Shown in pieces: positions 1 through 6,515 of a stretch of 18,496 bases of DNA. Made by a program: the position numbers and the translations under genes. Source of the DNA: Betaproteobacteria bacterium RIFCSPLOWO2_02_FULL_68_150 (GTDB taxonomy: Bacteria; Pseudomonadota; Gammaproteobacteria; Burkholderiales; SG8-39); NCBI GenBank assembly GCA_001771975.1, contig MERE01000187.1, forward strand, positions 2,464 to 20,959. Reading direction: 5' to 3'. The notes under the pieces were generated by a model, which was given only the letters and a program-made list of their open reading frames with translations, ran no database searches and was not told the origin of the DNA. Positions within the stretch are counted from its first letter, which is position 1. Each line of letters starts with the position of its first letter.

Positions 1-679
1 CCGGAATCAGCAACGTGGTGATTTCGGTCCATACCGCGGTTTCCTTCACCAGGTACTCGAGCGTCTCGAGCACCGGCTGCAAGCGCCCGCCGCAGAGCCT
101 GAAATAGAAATCGTCGGTGAAGCCCTTCAGGTCGACGTTGGCCGCGTCCACCTTGGCGTAGAATTCGCGCCGCGCCTGGGCATGCATGTAGCCCGCGGTG
201 ACGGCGACGTTCCTGATCCCCCTGGCGCGGCAGGCGTCGGCGACGTCCATTGCGTATTCGGCGAAGATCACCGGGTCGTTGTAGGTGTAGGCAACCGACT
301 TGCAGCCCAGCTTCAGAGCGGCTGCGGCAATCGTCTCGGGGGAGGCCTCGTCCATCAGGCGGTCCATCTCGCGCGACTTGGAGATGTCCCAGTTCTGGCA
401 GAACTTGCAGGCAAGGTTGCAGCCGGCGGTGCCGAACGACAGCACGCTCGAACCGGGATAGAACTGGTTGAGCGGCTTTTTCTCGATCGGGTCGACGCAA
501 AAGCCCGACGACCGTCCGTAGGTCGTGAGCCGCATGCGGCCGCCTTCCATCTTGCGCACGAAGCACAGGCCGCGCTGCCCTTCGTGCAGGCGGCAATCGC
601 GCGGACAGAGGTCGCACTGGATGCGCCCGTCGGGCAGCGCGTGCCACCATCGCCCCGGGTAGTCGGATTCGGGGATCAT
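1..679 (-). CDS. amrS: AmmeMemoRadiSam system radical SAM enzyme AmrS (C-terminus cut by window edge)
   Basis: Radical SAM protein of the AmmeMemoRadiSam system, related to pyruvate formate-lyase activating enzymes; its substrate is not established. About 226 residues are visible. The radical SAM cluster motif GCNLACKFCQNW gives a CxxxCxxC triad at C87, C91 and C94, expected to bind the 4Fe-4S cluster that cleaves SAM. An N-terminal cysteine set (C22, C25, C29 and C39, in QCDLCPRDC and RGLC) is typical of this subfamily. Further along are the conserved-looking stretches VAYTYNDPVIFAEY and NVDLKGFTDDFY. The ATG at 679 overlaps the stop of the upstream amrB/amrA fusion by 4 nt (ATGA), so the two are probably co-translated. 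The family is usually well over 300 aa, so the end lies beyond base 1. The family call is strong; the reaction is unknown. Confidence 0.92.
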   Translation of the reverse strand, partial: MIPESDYPGRWWHALPDGRIQCDLCPRDCRLHEGQRGLCFVRKMEGGRMRLTTYGRSSGFCVDPIEKKPLNQFYPGSSVLSFGTAGCNLACKFCQNWDISKSREMDRLMDEASPETIAAAALKLGCKSVAYTYNDPVIFAEYAMDVADACRARGIRNVAVTAGYMHAQARREFYAKVDAANVDLKGFTDDFYFRLCGGRLQPVLETLEYLVKETAVWTEITTLLIP

Positions 680-2040
680 TGCAGCGCCTCCTGCTTCCAT
701 TTGTGGACCCGGTAGCGCCACAGCCGGCAGCGCGCCAGACGCGTATCGCCCGGCAGACCCGCCTTGTGCACGAGCGCCTCGAGGAACTGGCGCGGCTCGG
801 GCAGACCCTCCCACACCTGCGGCAGGAAGGTGGCGCGCCGTCCATCGCACTCCAGGATCAGTCCATCCTCGCCGCGCCGGATCTGCGACAGCAGGTCGGC
901 CTCGTCCGCAAAGCGCACCGGCTTGGGTGCGGACAGCAGCGACACCTCGACCCTGCAGCGCGGCCACTCGTCCCTGGTCAGCGCCGGGAAACGCGGATCG
1001 TGGAATGCGGCGCGGGGCGCGTTGTCCGCCACGTCCTCGCCGAGCGAGCGCACCGCGGACAGACTGCCGATGCAGCCGCGCAGCCTGCCCTCGAGCACGA
1101 GCGTGACGAAGCTCGCGCCGGACTGTTTCAGCCAGGGCTGGGCATCGGCAACGGCTGCCTCGGCCTGCAAGCCGAGACGCTGCGCGATCGCTGCACGCGC
1201 GACCGCGATCAGCGTACGCCCGGCCGCCTCCAGCGACACCGAGCCGGCTTCGTAGAGCGCAAACGACGAGTATCCGACCACGCGGGCCTTGGCCCCCGCG
1301 GTGTCGCCGGAATTGCACGCCGCAAGCAATCGGATCTGCAGCGACCGCTGCCGCGCGGCATGCAGCAGGCCATTGAGCGGCGTCGCACCGCAGGCCTCGC
1401 CATGATCGAGATCGGTCGCGAAGCGCGCGATGCGCGCCACGGTCGCACCGTCGATGCTCTTCGCCTCGTCATAAGAGTGGTAGTGCGACAGGTCGGACGA
1501 GAGCACGAAAAGAGTCTCGCGGCCGCCCCAGAGCCGCCCGATGACCGCTGCAACCTCGTCGGGACGCGCGTCGCCCACCGCGAAGGGCACCAGCGAAAAG
1601 CCGCCGAGCACACGCTGCAGGAACGGCAGCTGCACTTCGAGCGAATGCTCCTGCGCGTGGGCCGCCGCGCTCGTGACCACCTGCGGCAGGCCGTCGAGCA
1701 GCCGCAGCGCCTGCGCGTCGATCGGTACACGGCCAAGCGGTGTGTCGAAAGCATCGCTCCCCGGCAGCGCCAGTCCACGCACCGGGACGCGGTGAACGGG
1801 GCCCAGCATGACGACGCGCTGGATGATCCCGCGCCCGGGGGCGGCGGCGTCGTAGGCCGCGGCGGCCACCGGCCCGGAGTACACGTAGCCGGCATGCGGA
1901 ACGATCAGGGCCTTGGGAAAATCGAGCTGCGGCCCGGCCTGCTCGACGCCATCGAGCAAGTCGGCCACCTCGGTGGCGAGCTGCCGCGGATCGCGCGGGT
2001 AGAACATGCCCGCCACGGCAGCGGGACGGACGGTTGGCAT
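676..2040 (-). CDS. amrB/amrA: AmmeMemoRadiSam fusion: AmrB (MEMO domain) + AmrA (AMMECR1 domain)
   Basis: A 454-aa fusion of two proteins that are separate genes in many organisms. Residues about 1-265 are the MEMO domain, related to extradiol dioxygenases and human MEMO1. Candidate metal or active-site residues are H49 (PHAGY), H83, H132 (QEHSLE), D183 and H186 (SSDLSHYH), and C217 (EACGATP). Residues about 270-454 are the AMMECR1 domain, with its signature LRGCIGS at 320-326 and downstream HDPRFP. The biochemical role is unsettled; the link to the radical SAM protein AmrS is genomic and repeated here. The start is ATG at 2040 (MPTVRPAAVAGMFYP), which matches the usual MEMO N-terminus. The frame stays open upstream to 2340, but that part runs through an intergenic palindrome and over pncC. 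No Shine-Dalgarno sequence precedes the ATG, because the REPIN-like repeat ends immediately upstream. Confidence 0.93.
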   Translation of the reverse strand: MPTVRPAAVAGMFYPRDPRQLATEVADLLDGVEQAGPQLDFPKALIVPHAGYVYSGPVAAAAYDAAAPGRGIIQRVVMLGPVHRVPVRGLALPGSDAFDTPLGRVPIDAQALRLLDGLPQVVTSAAAHAQEHSLEVQLPFLQRVLGGFSLVPFAVGDARPDEVAAVIGRLWGGRETLFVLSSDLSHYHSYDEAKSIDGATVARIARFATDLDHGEACGATPLNGLLHAARQRSLQIRLLAACNSGDTAGAKARVVGYSSFALYEAGSVSLEAAGRTLIAVARAAIAQRLGLQAEAAVADAQPWLKQSGASFVTLVLEGRLRGCIGSLSAVRSLGEDVADNAPRAAFHDPRFPALTRDEWPRCRVEVSLLSAPKPVRFADEADLLSQIRRGEDGLILECDGRRATFLPQVWEGLPEPRQFLEALVHKAGLPGDTRLARCRLWRYRVHKWKQEALQ

Positions 2041-2120
2041 ATTTGGGGTCAGAGTAACTTTTCTCAGGATGGACGCTTTGAGGGCCGATTTCAAGAGAGC
2101 AAAGCACCTCGGACCCCAGC
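2041..2120. repeat. REPIN-like imperfect palindrome between pncC and amrB/amrA
   Basis: The intergenic gap is almost entirely an inverted repeat. The left arm TTGGGGTCAGAG (2043-2054) pairs with CTCGGACCCCAG (2108-2119): ten Watson-Crick pairs, one T-G wobble and one mismatch. The symmetry continues inward less perfectly, CTTTTCTC (2058-2065) against GAGAGCAAAG (2095-2104), leaving a roughly 30-nt centre. Two inverted GGGGTC-type units around a short spacer is the layout of a REPIN, a non-autonomous element moved by REP-associated Y1 transposases (RAYTs). GGGGTCAGAGT resembles repeats I recall from other Proteobacteria, but this was not searched. Only one copy occurs in this window. As RNA it would fold into one long hairpin, and might serve as the 3' end of the pncC transcript. 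Confidence 0.6.
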
Positions 2121-2122
2121 CA

Positions 2123-2617
2123 TCACGAATCTGGCGACCGAGGCTCCGTTGCGAGCAATTCAAGCACCCCCTGCAGGGCACGCGCCACCGCCTGCCGGCG
2201 CACGTTTTCCCGGTCGCCGGAGAAGCGCCTGCTTTCGGTTCTCGCTCCGCCGTGCGTCGCCCACGCGAAGCACACCAGCCCGACGGGCTTGGCCGGCGTG
2301 CCGCCGGTCGGACCGGCGACGCCGGTAACCGCGACCGCAATCGTGCCGCGGCCGTGGCGCAGCGCGCCGAGCGCCATCGCGCGCGCCGTTGCTTCGCTCA
2401 CCGCGCCGTGGCGCTCCAGGGTTTCACGTGCCACGCCGAGCATCTCCTGTTTCGCGGCGTTGGAATAGGTCACGAAGCCGCGCTCGAACCAGGCAGAGGA
2501 CCCGGACACCGAAGTCACCGCCTGCGCCACCCAACCGCCGGTGCACGATTCGGCTGTGACGAGCAAAGCCCCGGCCGTCGTGAGTTCGCGCCCGACGCGT
2601 TGCGCCAGTTCCAGCAT
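2123..2617 (-). CDS. pncC: Nicotinamide-nucleotide amidase PncC (CinA C-terminal family)
   Basis: Stand-alone CinA C-terminal domain protein of 164 aa. This family deamidates nicotinamide mononucleotide to nicotinate mononucleotide, recycling pyridine nucleotides in the cytoplasm. The signature TAESCTGG lies near residue 20, followed by SSAWFERGFVTYSNAAK and, further on, VTGVAGPTGGTPAKPVG, all typical of the fold. The length matches E. coli PncC/YgaD (about 165 aa). The ATG at 2617 shares one base with the pgpA stop (TGATG), which argues for translational coupling. It is the last gene of the ribBX-to-pncC series; the REPIN-like palindrome lies just downstream. Confidence 0.93.
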   Translation of the reverse strand: MLELAQRVGRELTTAGALLVTAESCTGGWVAQAVTSVSGSSAWFERGFVTYSNAAKQEMLGVARETLERHGAVSEATARAMALGALRHGRGTIAVAVTGVAGPTGGTPAKPVGLVCFAWATHGGARTESRRFSGDRENVRRQAVARALQGVLELLATEPRSPDS

Positions 2618-3105
2618 CACGCCGCGATCCGTTTTACGATCGCCAGCGTGAGCAGCGTGTAGCCCGCCGCAAGAACGTCGTCCAGCATGACCCCCAAGCC
2701 TCCCTTCACGCGCCGTTCGAACCCGCGGATCGGCGGCGGCTTCACCACGTCGAAGGCGCGAAACAGAAAGAACGCCGCCAGCTGCCAGCCGGCCTCGTTC
2801 GGCACCACCGCCAGCACGCCGAGAAACGCGACCACCTCGTCCCAGCACATGGCGCCGTGATCCGGAACCCCGAGATGCCTGCCGGTGAGCTCGCAGGCCC
2901 ATACGCCTACACCGAACAGCAGCACGATGACGGCGAAGGCCTCGAGCGGCGAGTATCCCGGACCGAGCAGCCACCAGAGCGGAAAAGCCACCAGCGTGCC
3001 GACCGTGCCGGGCGCAAGGGGCGAAGCGCCGGCGCCGAAACCGAGCGCGATGAAATGCGCCGGGTGCGCGTAGGCAAAGCCAAGCCCGGGATGGCGCGCG
3101 ATCAT
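2617..3105 (-). CDS. pgpA: Phosphatidylglycerophosphatase A
   Basis: Inner-membrane enzyme of 162 aa that dephosphorylates phosphatidylglycerol phosphate to phosphatidylglycerol, a late step in phospholipid synthesis. Family features are GTVGTL near residue 34, WDEVVAFLG (with the conserved acidic pair) near residues 92-100, RAFDVVKPPPIRGFE, and LDDVLAAGYT near the C-terminus. Hydrophobic segments such as VAFPLWWLLG, AFAVIVLLFGVGVWA and AFLGVLAVV fit a small multi-pass protein. The ATG at 3105 overlaps the thiL stop by 4 nt (ATGA), and its own stop overlaps the pncC ATG. The neighbouring thiL-pgpA pair is common in Proteobacteria, although the two enzymes serve unrelated pathways. Confidence 0.95.
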   Translation of the reverse strand: MIARHPGLGFAYAHPAHFIALGFGAGASPLAPGTVGTLVAFPLWWLLGPGYSPLEAFAVIVLLFGVGVWACELTGRHLGVPDHGAMCWDEVVAFLGVLAVVPNEAGWQLAAFFLFRAFDVVKPPPIRGFERRVKGGLGVMLDDVLAAGYTLLTLAIVKRIAA

Positions 3106-4034
3106 CGGGCGAAGTGGTCAAAACCGTGTTCGGCGATCATCGGCCGGCCGGCCGCGTCATGCAAAGCGAGCGTGGCGTCGCCGCGCACGATACTGCCGAC
3201 GCGCGCCAGCGCGAGGCCGAGGTCCGGCGCCAGGGTCTCGAGCGCGCCACGCGCCTCCTGCGGCGCGGTAAACACGAGCTCGTAGTCGTCGCCGCCGCCG
3301 AGCACGCAACGCCGCTCGAGAATCGGGTCGCGCAGCTGTGCCCAGACCGCCGCGCGCGGCAGCCGGTCGTAGTCGACCCGCGCGCCGCAGCGCGAGCGCT
3401 CGAGGATGTGGCCGAGATCCTGCGCGAAGCCGTCGGACACGTCGATCGCCGCGCTCGCCACGCCGCGCAGCTTTTCACCGAGCGCGACGCGCGGCTCGGG
3501 CTGGTCCAGGCGCTGCGCCGCGGCGGCGATTCCGGGATGCGCCAGCGCGAGCGCCGCGCTGCCCAGCTCGCCCGACACCCAGATGTCGTCGCCGGGGTGT
3601 GCACCCGAACGCAGCAAAGCGCCCCCCGAGGGCACCTCGCCGAGGATCGTGATGCAGATCGCGAGCGGGCCGCAGCTGGTGTCGCCGCCGATCAGCTCGG
3701 TGCCATAGCGCCCGGCGAGGGCAAACAGGCCGTCGGCGAACGCCGCCAGCCAGGCCTCGTCGGCCGCGGGCAGGGCGATCGCGAGCGTCGCCCAGCGCGG
3801 CGTCGCGCCCATCGCGGCCATGTCCGAGAGGTTGACCGCGAGCGACTTGTGCCCCAGCTTGCGCGGATCGGCACCGGCGCGAAAGTGGCGCCCCTCGAGC
3901 AACAGGTCGGTCGACACGGCGAGTTGCGCGCCCGCACGCGGGCACACCAGCGCCGCGTCATCGCCCACGCCGAGCGCTGCGCTCGGCGCGGGGCGATCGA
4001 AATACCTGGCGATGAGTTCGAATTCGGAGAGCAC
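3102..4034 (-). CDS. thiL: Thiamine-monophosphate kinase
   Basis: Phosphorylates thiamine monophosphate to thiamine pyrophosphate with ATP; cytoplasmic, 310 aa. PurM/AIR-synthase-like motifs appear in order: GVGDDAALV near residue 22, TDLLLEGRHF, NLSDMAAMGA (the Mg/ATP region), GGDTS, DVSDGFAQDLGHI, and LGGGDDYELVF. I chose the GTG at 4034, which gives an N-terminus LSEFELIARYF like other ThiL proteins. There is no ATG nearby and no strong Shine-Dalgarno sequence; a TTG a few codons upstream is possible. It lies 40 nt after nusB and overlaps pgpA by 4 nt. Confidence 0.94.
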   Translation of the reverse strand: MLSEFELIARYFDRPAPSAALGVGDDAALVCPRAGAQLAVSTDLLLEGRHFRAGADPRKLGHKSLAVNLSDMAAMGATPRWATLAIALPAADEAWLAAFADGLFALAGRYGTELIGGDTSCGPLAICITILGEVPSGGALLRSGAHPGDDIWVSGELGSAALALAHPGIAAAAQRLDQPEPRVALGEKLRGVASAAIDVSDGFAQDLGHILERSRCGARVDYDRLPRAAVWAQLRDPILERRCVLGGGDDYELVFTAPQEARGALETLAPDLGLALARVGSIVRGDATLALHDAAGRPMIAEHGFDHFAR

Positions 4035-4074
4035 GGCGACGCCGGAATCGAGCAACGCCCGGCTCCGCACCCCG

Positions 4075-4509
4075 CTAGGCCGACCTGCGGCCGCGCGCGA
4101 ATTCCTCGCGCCGCAGCTCGCCGGCGAGCTTCTCCAGCACGCCGTTGACGTACTTGTAGCCGTCAGTGCCGCCGAACGACTTGCCGAGCTCGATCGCCTC
4201 GTTGAGCACGACGCGAAACGGCGTCTCGGGCCGCTCGGCCAGCTCGTAGGCACCGATGCACAGGATCGCGCGCTCGACCGGCGAGAGTGCGCTGAACTTG
4301 CGATCGATGAACGGCGTGATGCGCCCCTCGAGCTCGGCGGCGCTGCGCGTCACGCCGCGCAGCAGCGCGCCGGCCAGCTCCTGATCGCAGCGCTCCCAGC
4401 CATCGAGCGCGCGTGCCTCGGCGAGCGCATCGCCGCCCGCGAGCTGCCAGGCGTAGAGCGCCTGCAGCGCGATTTCGCGCGCCCGGCGGCGCGGCGTCTT
4501 CAGCGCCAT
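4075..4509 (-). CDS. nusB: Transcription antitermination factor NusB
   Basis: All-helical RNA-binding factor of 144 aa that, with NusE (S10), binds boxA RNA for rRNA antitermination. It begins ALKTPRRRAREIALQALYAW, the arginine-rich N-terminus typical of NusB. The C-terminal half carries LSPVERAILCIGAYEL and RVVLNEAIELGKSFGG, then the conserved KYVNGVLEKLA. The ATG at 4509 lies 10 nt inside the end of ribH, so translation is probably coupled. ribH-nusB adjacency is very common in bacteria. Confidence 0.95.
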   Translation of the reverse strand: MALKTPRRRAREIALQALYAWQLAGGDALAEARALDGWERCDQELAGALLRGVTRSAAELEGRITPFIDRKFSALSPVERAILCIGAYELAERPETPFRVVLNEAIELGKSFGGTDGYKYVNGVLEKLAGELRREEFARGRRSA

Positions 4510-4925
4510 GCTTGCGCCAGCGCGCGCTTCAGGCGCGCCATTTCGAGAGCTACCCGCACCGCCTCCGCGCCCTTGTCGCAGCGCGCGAGCGCCTGGGCCT
4601 CGTCTTCGGTGGTGAGTATGCCGTTCGCCACCGGAACCCCGCATTCGAGCGCCACGTCCATCACGCCGCGCGCCGATTCGTTCGCCACCACCTCGAAGTG
4701 ATAGGTCTCGCCCCGGATCACGGCGCCGATCGCCACCAGCGCATCGAAGCGGCCGGATTGCGCCAGCCATTGCAGCGCGAGCGGGATCTCGAGCGCGCCG
4801 GGGACCGCAACGTACTGCGCCTGCGCGCCCGCGCGCGCGAGCTCGCCGCGCGCCGCTTCGAGCAGCGCCGTGCAGATCGCCTCGTTGAAGCGCGCATGCA
4901 CGACGCCGACGCGCAGGCCGCTCAT
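4500..4925 (-). CDS. ribH: 6,7-dimethyl-8-ribityllumazine synthase
   Basis: Penultimate step of riboflavin synthesis: condenses 5-amino-6-ribitylamino-uracil with 3,4-dihydroxy-2-butanone 4-phosphate. 141 aa, normal for the family. Visible motifs are VVHARFNEAI near the N-terminus, VPGALEIPLA at 41-50, and AIGAVIRGETYHFEVV at 65-80 with the likely catalytic H76, followed by ANESARGVM and GILTTEDEAQA. It starts at ATG 4925, overlapping the ribBX stop by 4 nt. The upstream gene supplies its butanone-phosphate substrate, so substrate-producing and substrate-using enzymes are co-translated. Confidence 0.97.
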   Translation of the reverse strand: MSGLRVGVVHARFNEAICTALLEAARGELARAGAQAQYVAVPGALEIPLALQWLAQSGRFDALVAIGAVIRGETYHFEVVANESARGVMDVALECGVPVANGILTTEDEAQALARCDKGAEAVRVALEMARLKRALAQAWR

Positions 4926-6043
4926 CGCGTCGCCCGTTCGAGGTAGCCCGAAACTTCGAGGCCGAAGCCGGCCATGCTCGGCATCTTGCGCGGCGCCGCC
5001 ATCAGGCGCATGCGCCCGACGCCGAGATCGCGCAGGATCTGCGCGCCGATGCCGTAGGTGCGCAGATCGTAGCTGCGTCCCGCGTGCTTCTGCGCCTCGC
5101 GCGCGGGATCGAGCAGGTGTGCTTCGAGCGCTTCGTCCGTCTGCGCGCAGTTCAGCAGCACGATGGCGCCGCAGCCTTGCGCGTCGATCGCGGCGAGCGA
5201 TTCCGGAATGCTCCACGAGTGCGTCCCCGGGCCGGCATCGAGCAGATCCAGGATCGAGAGCGGCTCGTGCACCCGCACCAGCGTCTCGCGCGCCGCGGCG
5301 AGTTCGCCGCGCACCAGCGCGAGGTGCATGCCGCCCGCGGGCAGGTCGCGGTAGGCGATCATGCGGAAGGCTCCGGCAGCCGTCGCCAGTTCCCGCTCGG
5401 CGACGCGGCGCACCAGCGACTCGGTGGCGTTGCGGTAGTGGATCAGGTCGGCGATGGTGCCGATCTTCAGGCCGTGCTGTGCGGCAAACTGCAGCAGATC
5501 CGGCAGCCGCGCCATGCTGCCGTCGTCTTTCATGATCTCGCACAGCACCGCCGCGGGCGCGAGACCCGCCAGTCGCGCCAGATCGCAGCACGCCTCGGTG
5601 TGCCCCGCACGCACCAGCACGCCGCCGGGCTGGGCGATGAGCGGAAACACGTGGCCGGGCTGCACGATATCGACCGGCTTGGCATCGCGCGCCGCGGCGA
5701 CCTTGATGGTGAGCGCGCGATCGTGCGCCGAGATGCCGGTGGCGATGCCTTCGGCCGCCTCGATCGAGACGGTGAAATTGGTGCCGTGGCGCGAGCGGTT
5801 CTGGCTCACCATCGGCCGCAGGCCGAGGCGCGCCGCGTGCTCCTCCGTCACCGGCATGCAGATCAGCCCGCGCCCGTGCGTGGCGAGGAAATTGACCTTC
5901 TCCGGGGTGACGAAGTCGGCGGCGAACACGAGGTCGCCCTCGTTCTCGCGGTCCTCGTCGTCGACCAGCACGACGATGCGGCCGGCGCGCACTTCCTCGA
6001 TGATCTGGGCGATCGGGCTGATCGCGCTGGGGTCTGTGCGCAT
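4922..6043 (-). CDS. ribBX: 3,4-dihydroxy-2-butanone 4-phosphate synthase with degenerate GTP cyclohydrolase II-like domain (RibBX type)
   Basis: 373 aa. Residues about 8-207 are a complete RibB domain: acidic loop DDEDRENEGD (28-37), SRHGTNFTV, TGISAHDRALTI, and PGHVFPLIAQPGGVLVRAGH with TEAC. It converts ribulose 5-phosphate to 3,4-dihydroxy-2-butanone 4-phosphate. Residues about 208-373 align with GTP cyclohydrolase II only at the ends (LVRVHEPLS and TYGIGAQILRDLGV). The zinc-binding cysteine cluster that should follow RVH is absent (HEPLSILDLLDAG), the GRGIGL region is lost, and TNNPRK is replaced by AAPRK. This is the RibBX variant known from Proteobacteria, so a separate RibA is expected elsewhere. 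ATG at 6043 is chosen; an in-frame TTG at 6049 is the alternative. No Shine-Dalgarno sequence is visible, and a TATAAT lies just upstream. Confidence 0.94.
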   Translation of the reverse strand: MRTDPSAISPIAQIIEEVRAGRIVVLVDDEDRENEGDLVFAADFVTPEKVNFLATHGRGLICMPVTEEHAARLGLRPMVSQNRSRHGTNFTVSIEAAEGIATGISAHDRALTIKVAAARDAKPVDIVQPGHVFPLIAQPGGVLVRAGHTEACCDLARLAGLAPAAVLCEIMKDDGSMARLPDLLQFAAQHGLKIGTIADLIHYRNATESLVRRVAERELATAAGAFRMIAYRDLPAGGMHLALVRGELAAARETLVRVHEPLSILDLLDAGPGTHSWSIPESLAAIDAQGCGAIVLLNCAQTDEALEAHLLDPAREAQKHAGRSYDLRTYGIGAQILRDLGVGRMRLMAAPRKMPSMAGFGLEVSGYLERATR

Positions 6044-6049
6044 CGGCAA

Positions 6050-6055
6050 ATTATA
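6050..6055 (-). promoter_or_regulatory. Candidate -10 box (TATAAT) for ribBX, implying a leaderless mRNA
   Basis: A perfect TATAAT on the minus strand ends 6 nt before the ribBX ATG, so the +1 position would fall on the A of the ATG at 6043. The setting is GC-rich, where such a hexamer is rare. There is no recognisable -35 at spacings of 16-18 and no extended -10, which weakens the call. The lack of a Shine-Dalgarno sequence before ribBX fits a leaderless start. Confidence 0.35.
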
Positions 6056-6074
6056 GGCGACGCCGCGCGGCCCC

Positions 6075-6129
6075 CGGCCGGAATTCGGCCGCAGCGGTCC
6101 GGGCGCGGCGCCGGCAGCGGGCGCCGCGC
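6075..6129 (-). terminator. Tandem GC-rich hairpins after rplS (possible non-canonical terminator)
   Basis: Directly at the rplS stop is a perfect 10-bp stem, GCGCGGCGCC (6103-6112) with GGCGCCGCGC (6120-6129) and a 7-nt loop. A second stem, CGGCCG-GAATT-CGGCCG (6075-6091), follows in the direction of transcription. Neither is followed by a T-run on the minus strand, so this is not a textbook intrinsic terminator. The pair may mark an mRNA 3' end, stabilise it, or attenuate read-through into ribBX. Confidence 0.4.
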
Positions 6130-6515
6130 TACCCGCCGCTGCCCTGGCCCTCGCCCTCGCCGCCGCCCATGCGCTCGCGGATGCGCGCGGACTTGCCCGA
6201 GCGCTGGCGCAGGTAGTACAGCTTGGCGCGGCGCACGTCGCCCTTGCGCTTCACGTCGATCGAGGCAATCAGCGGCGAATGGGTCTGGAAGGTGCGCTCG
6301 ACCCCTTCGCCCGAGGAGATCTTGCGCACGATGAACGACGAGCGCAGCCCGCGGTTGCGTTTGGCGATCACCACCCCTTCGAACGCCTGCTCGCGCTTCT
6401 TGTCGCCTTCCACCACGTTGACGCGCACCACGACCGTGTCGCCGGGCGAAAACTCCGGAATGCTGCGCGCCAGCCGGGTGATCTCTTCGTGCTCGATTTT
6501 CTGGATCAGATTCAT
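6129..6515 (-). CDS. rplS: 50S ribosomal protein L19
   Basis: Large-subunit ribosomal protein of 128 aa, at the 30S-50S interface. It begins MNLIQKIEHEEITRL. The conserved core reads FSPGDTVVVRVNVVEG, EGVVIAKRNRGLRSSFIVRK, SGEGVERTFQTHSP and RRAKLYYLRQRSGKSARI. The C-terminus carries a glycine-rich tail (MGGGEGEGQGSGG) beyond the conserved RIRER. ATG 6515 overlaps the trmD stop by 4 nt (ATGA). It is the last gene of the rpsP-rimM-trmD-rplS operon and is followed immediately by a strong hairpin. Confidence 0.98.
   Translation of the reverse strand: MNLIQKIEHEEITRLARSIPEFSPGDTVVVRVNVVEGDKKREQAFEGVVIAKRNRGLRSSFIVRKISSGEGVERTFQTHSPLIASIDVKRKGDVRRAKLYYLRQRSGKSARIRERMGGGEGEGQGSGG

Noticed and set aside
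679..2328. 549-codon open frame on the plus strand opposite amrB/amrA
   Set aside because: Antisense shadow of a GC-rich gene; arginine- and glutamine-rich sequence with no recognisable motif, while the minus strand shows full MEMO and AMMECR1 domains.
2041..2340. 100-codon upstream extension of the amrB/amrA frame
   Set aside because: It runs through the palindrome and over pncC in another frame; MEMO proteins begin at the MPTVRPAAVAG position.
4035..4074. TPP riboswitch ahead of thiL
   Set aside because: The 40-nt gap after nusB is too short and thiL is inside an operon.
6044..6128. FMN riboswitch ahead of ribBX
   Set aside because: The gap is only 85 nt and shows no RFN-type conserved blocks; it consists of two simple hairpins and a TATAAT.
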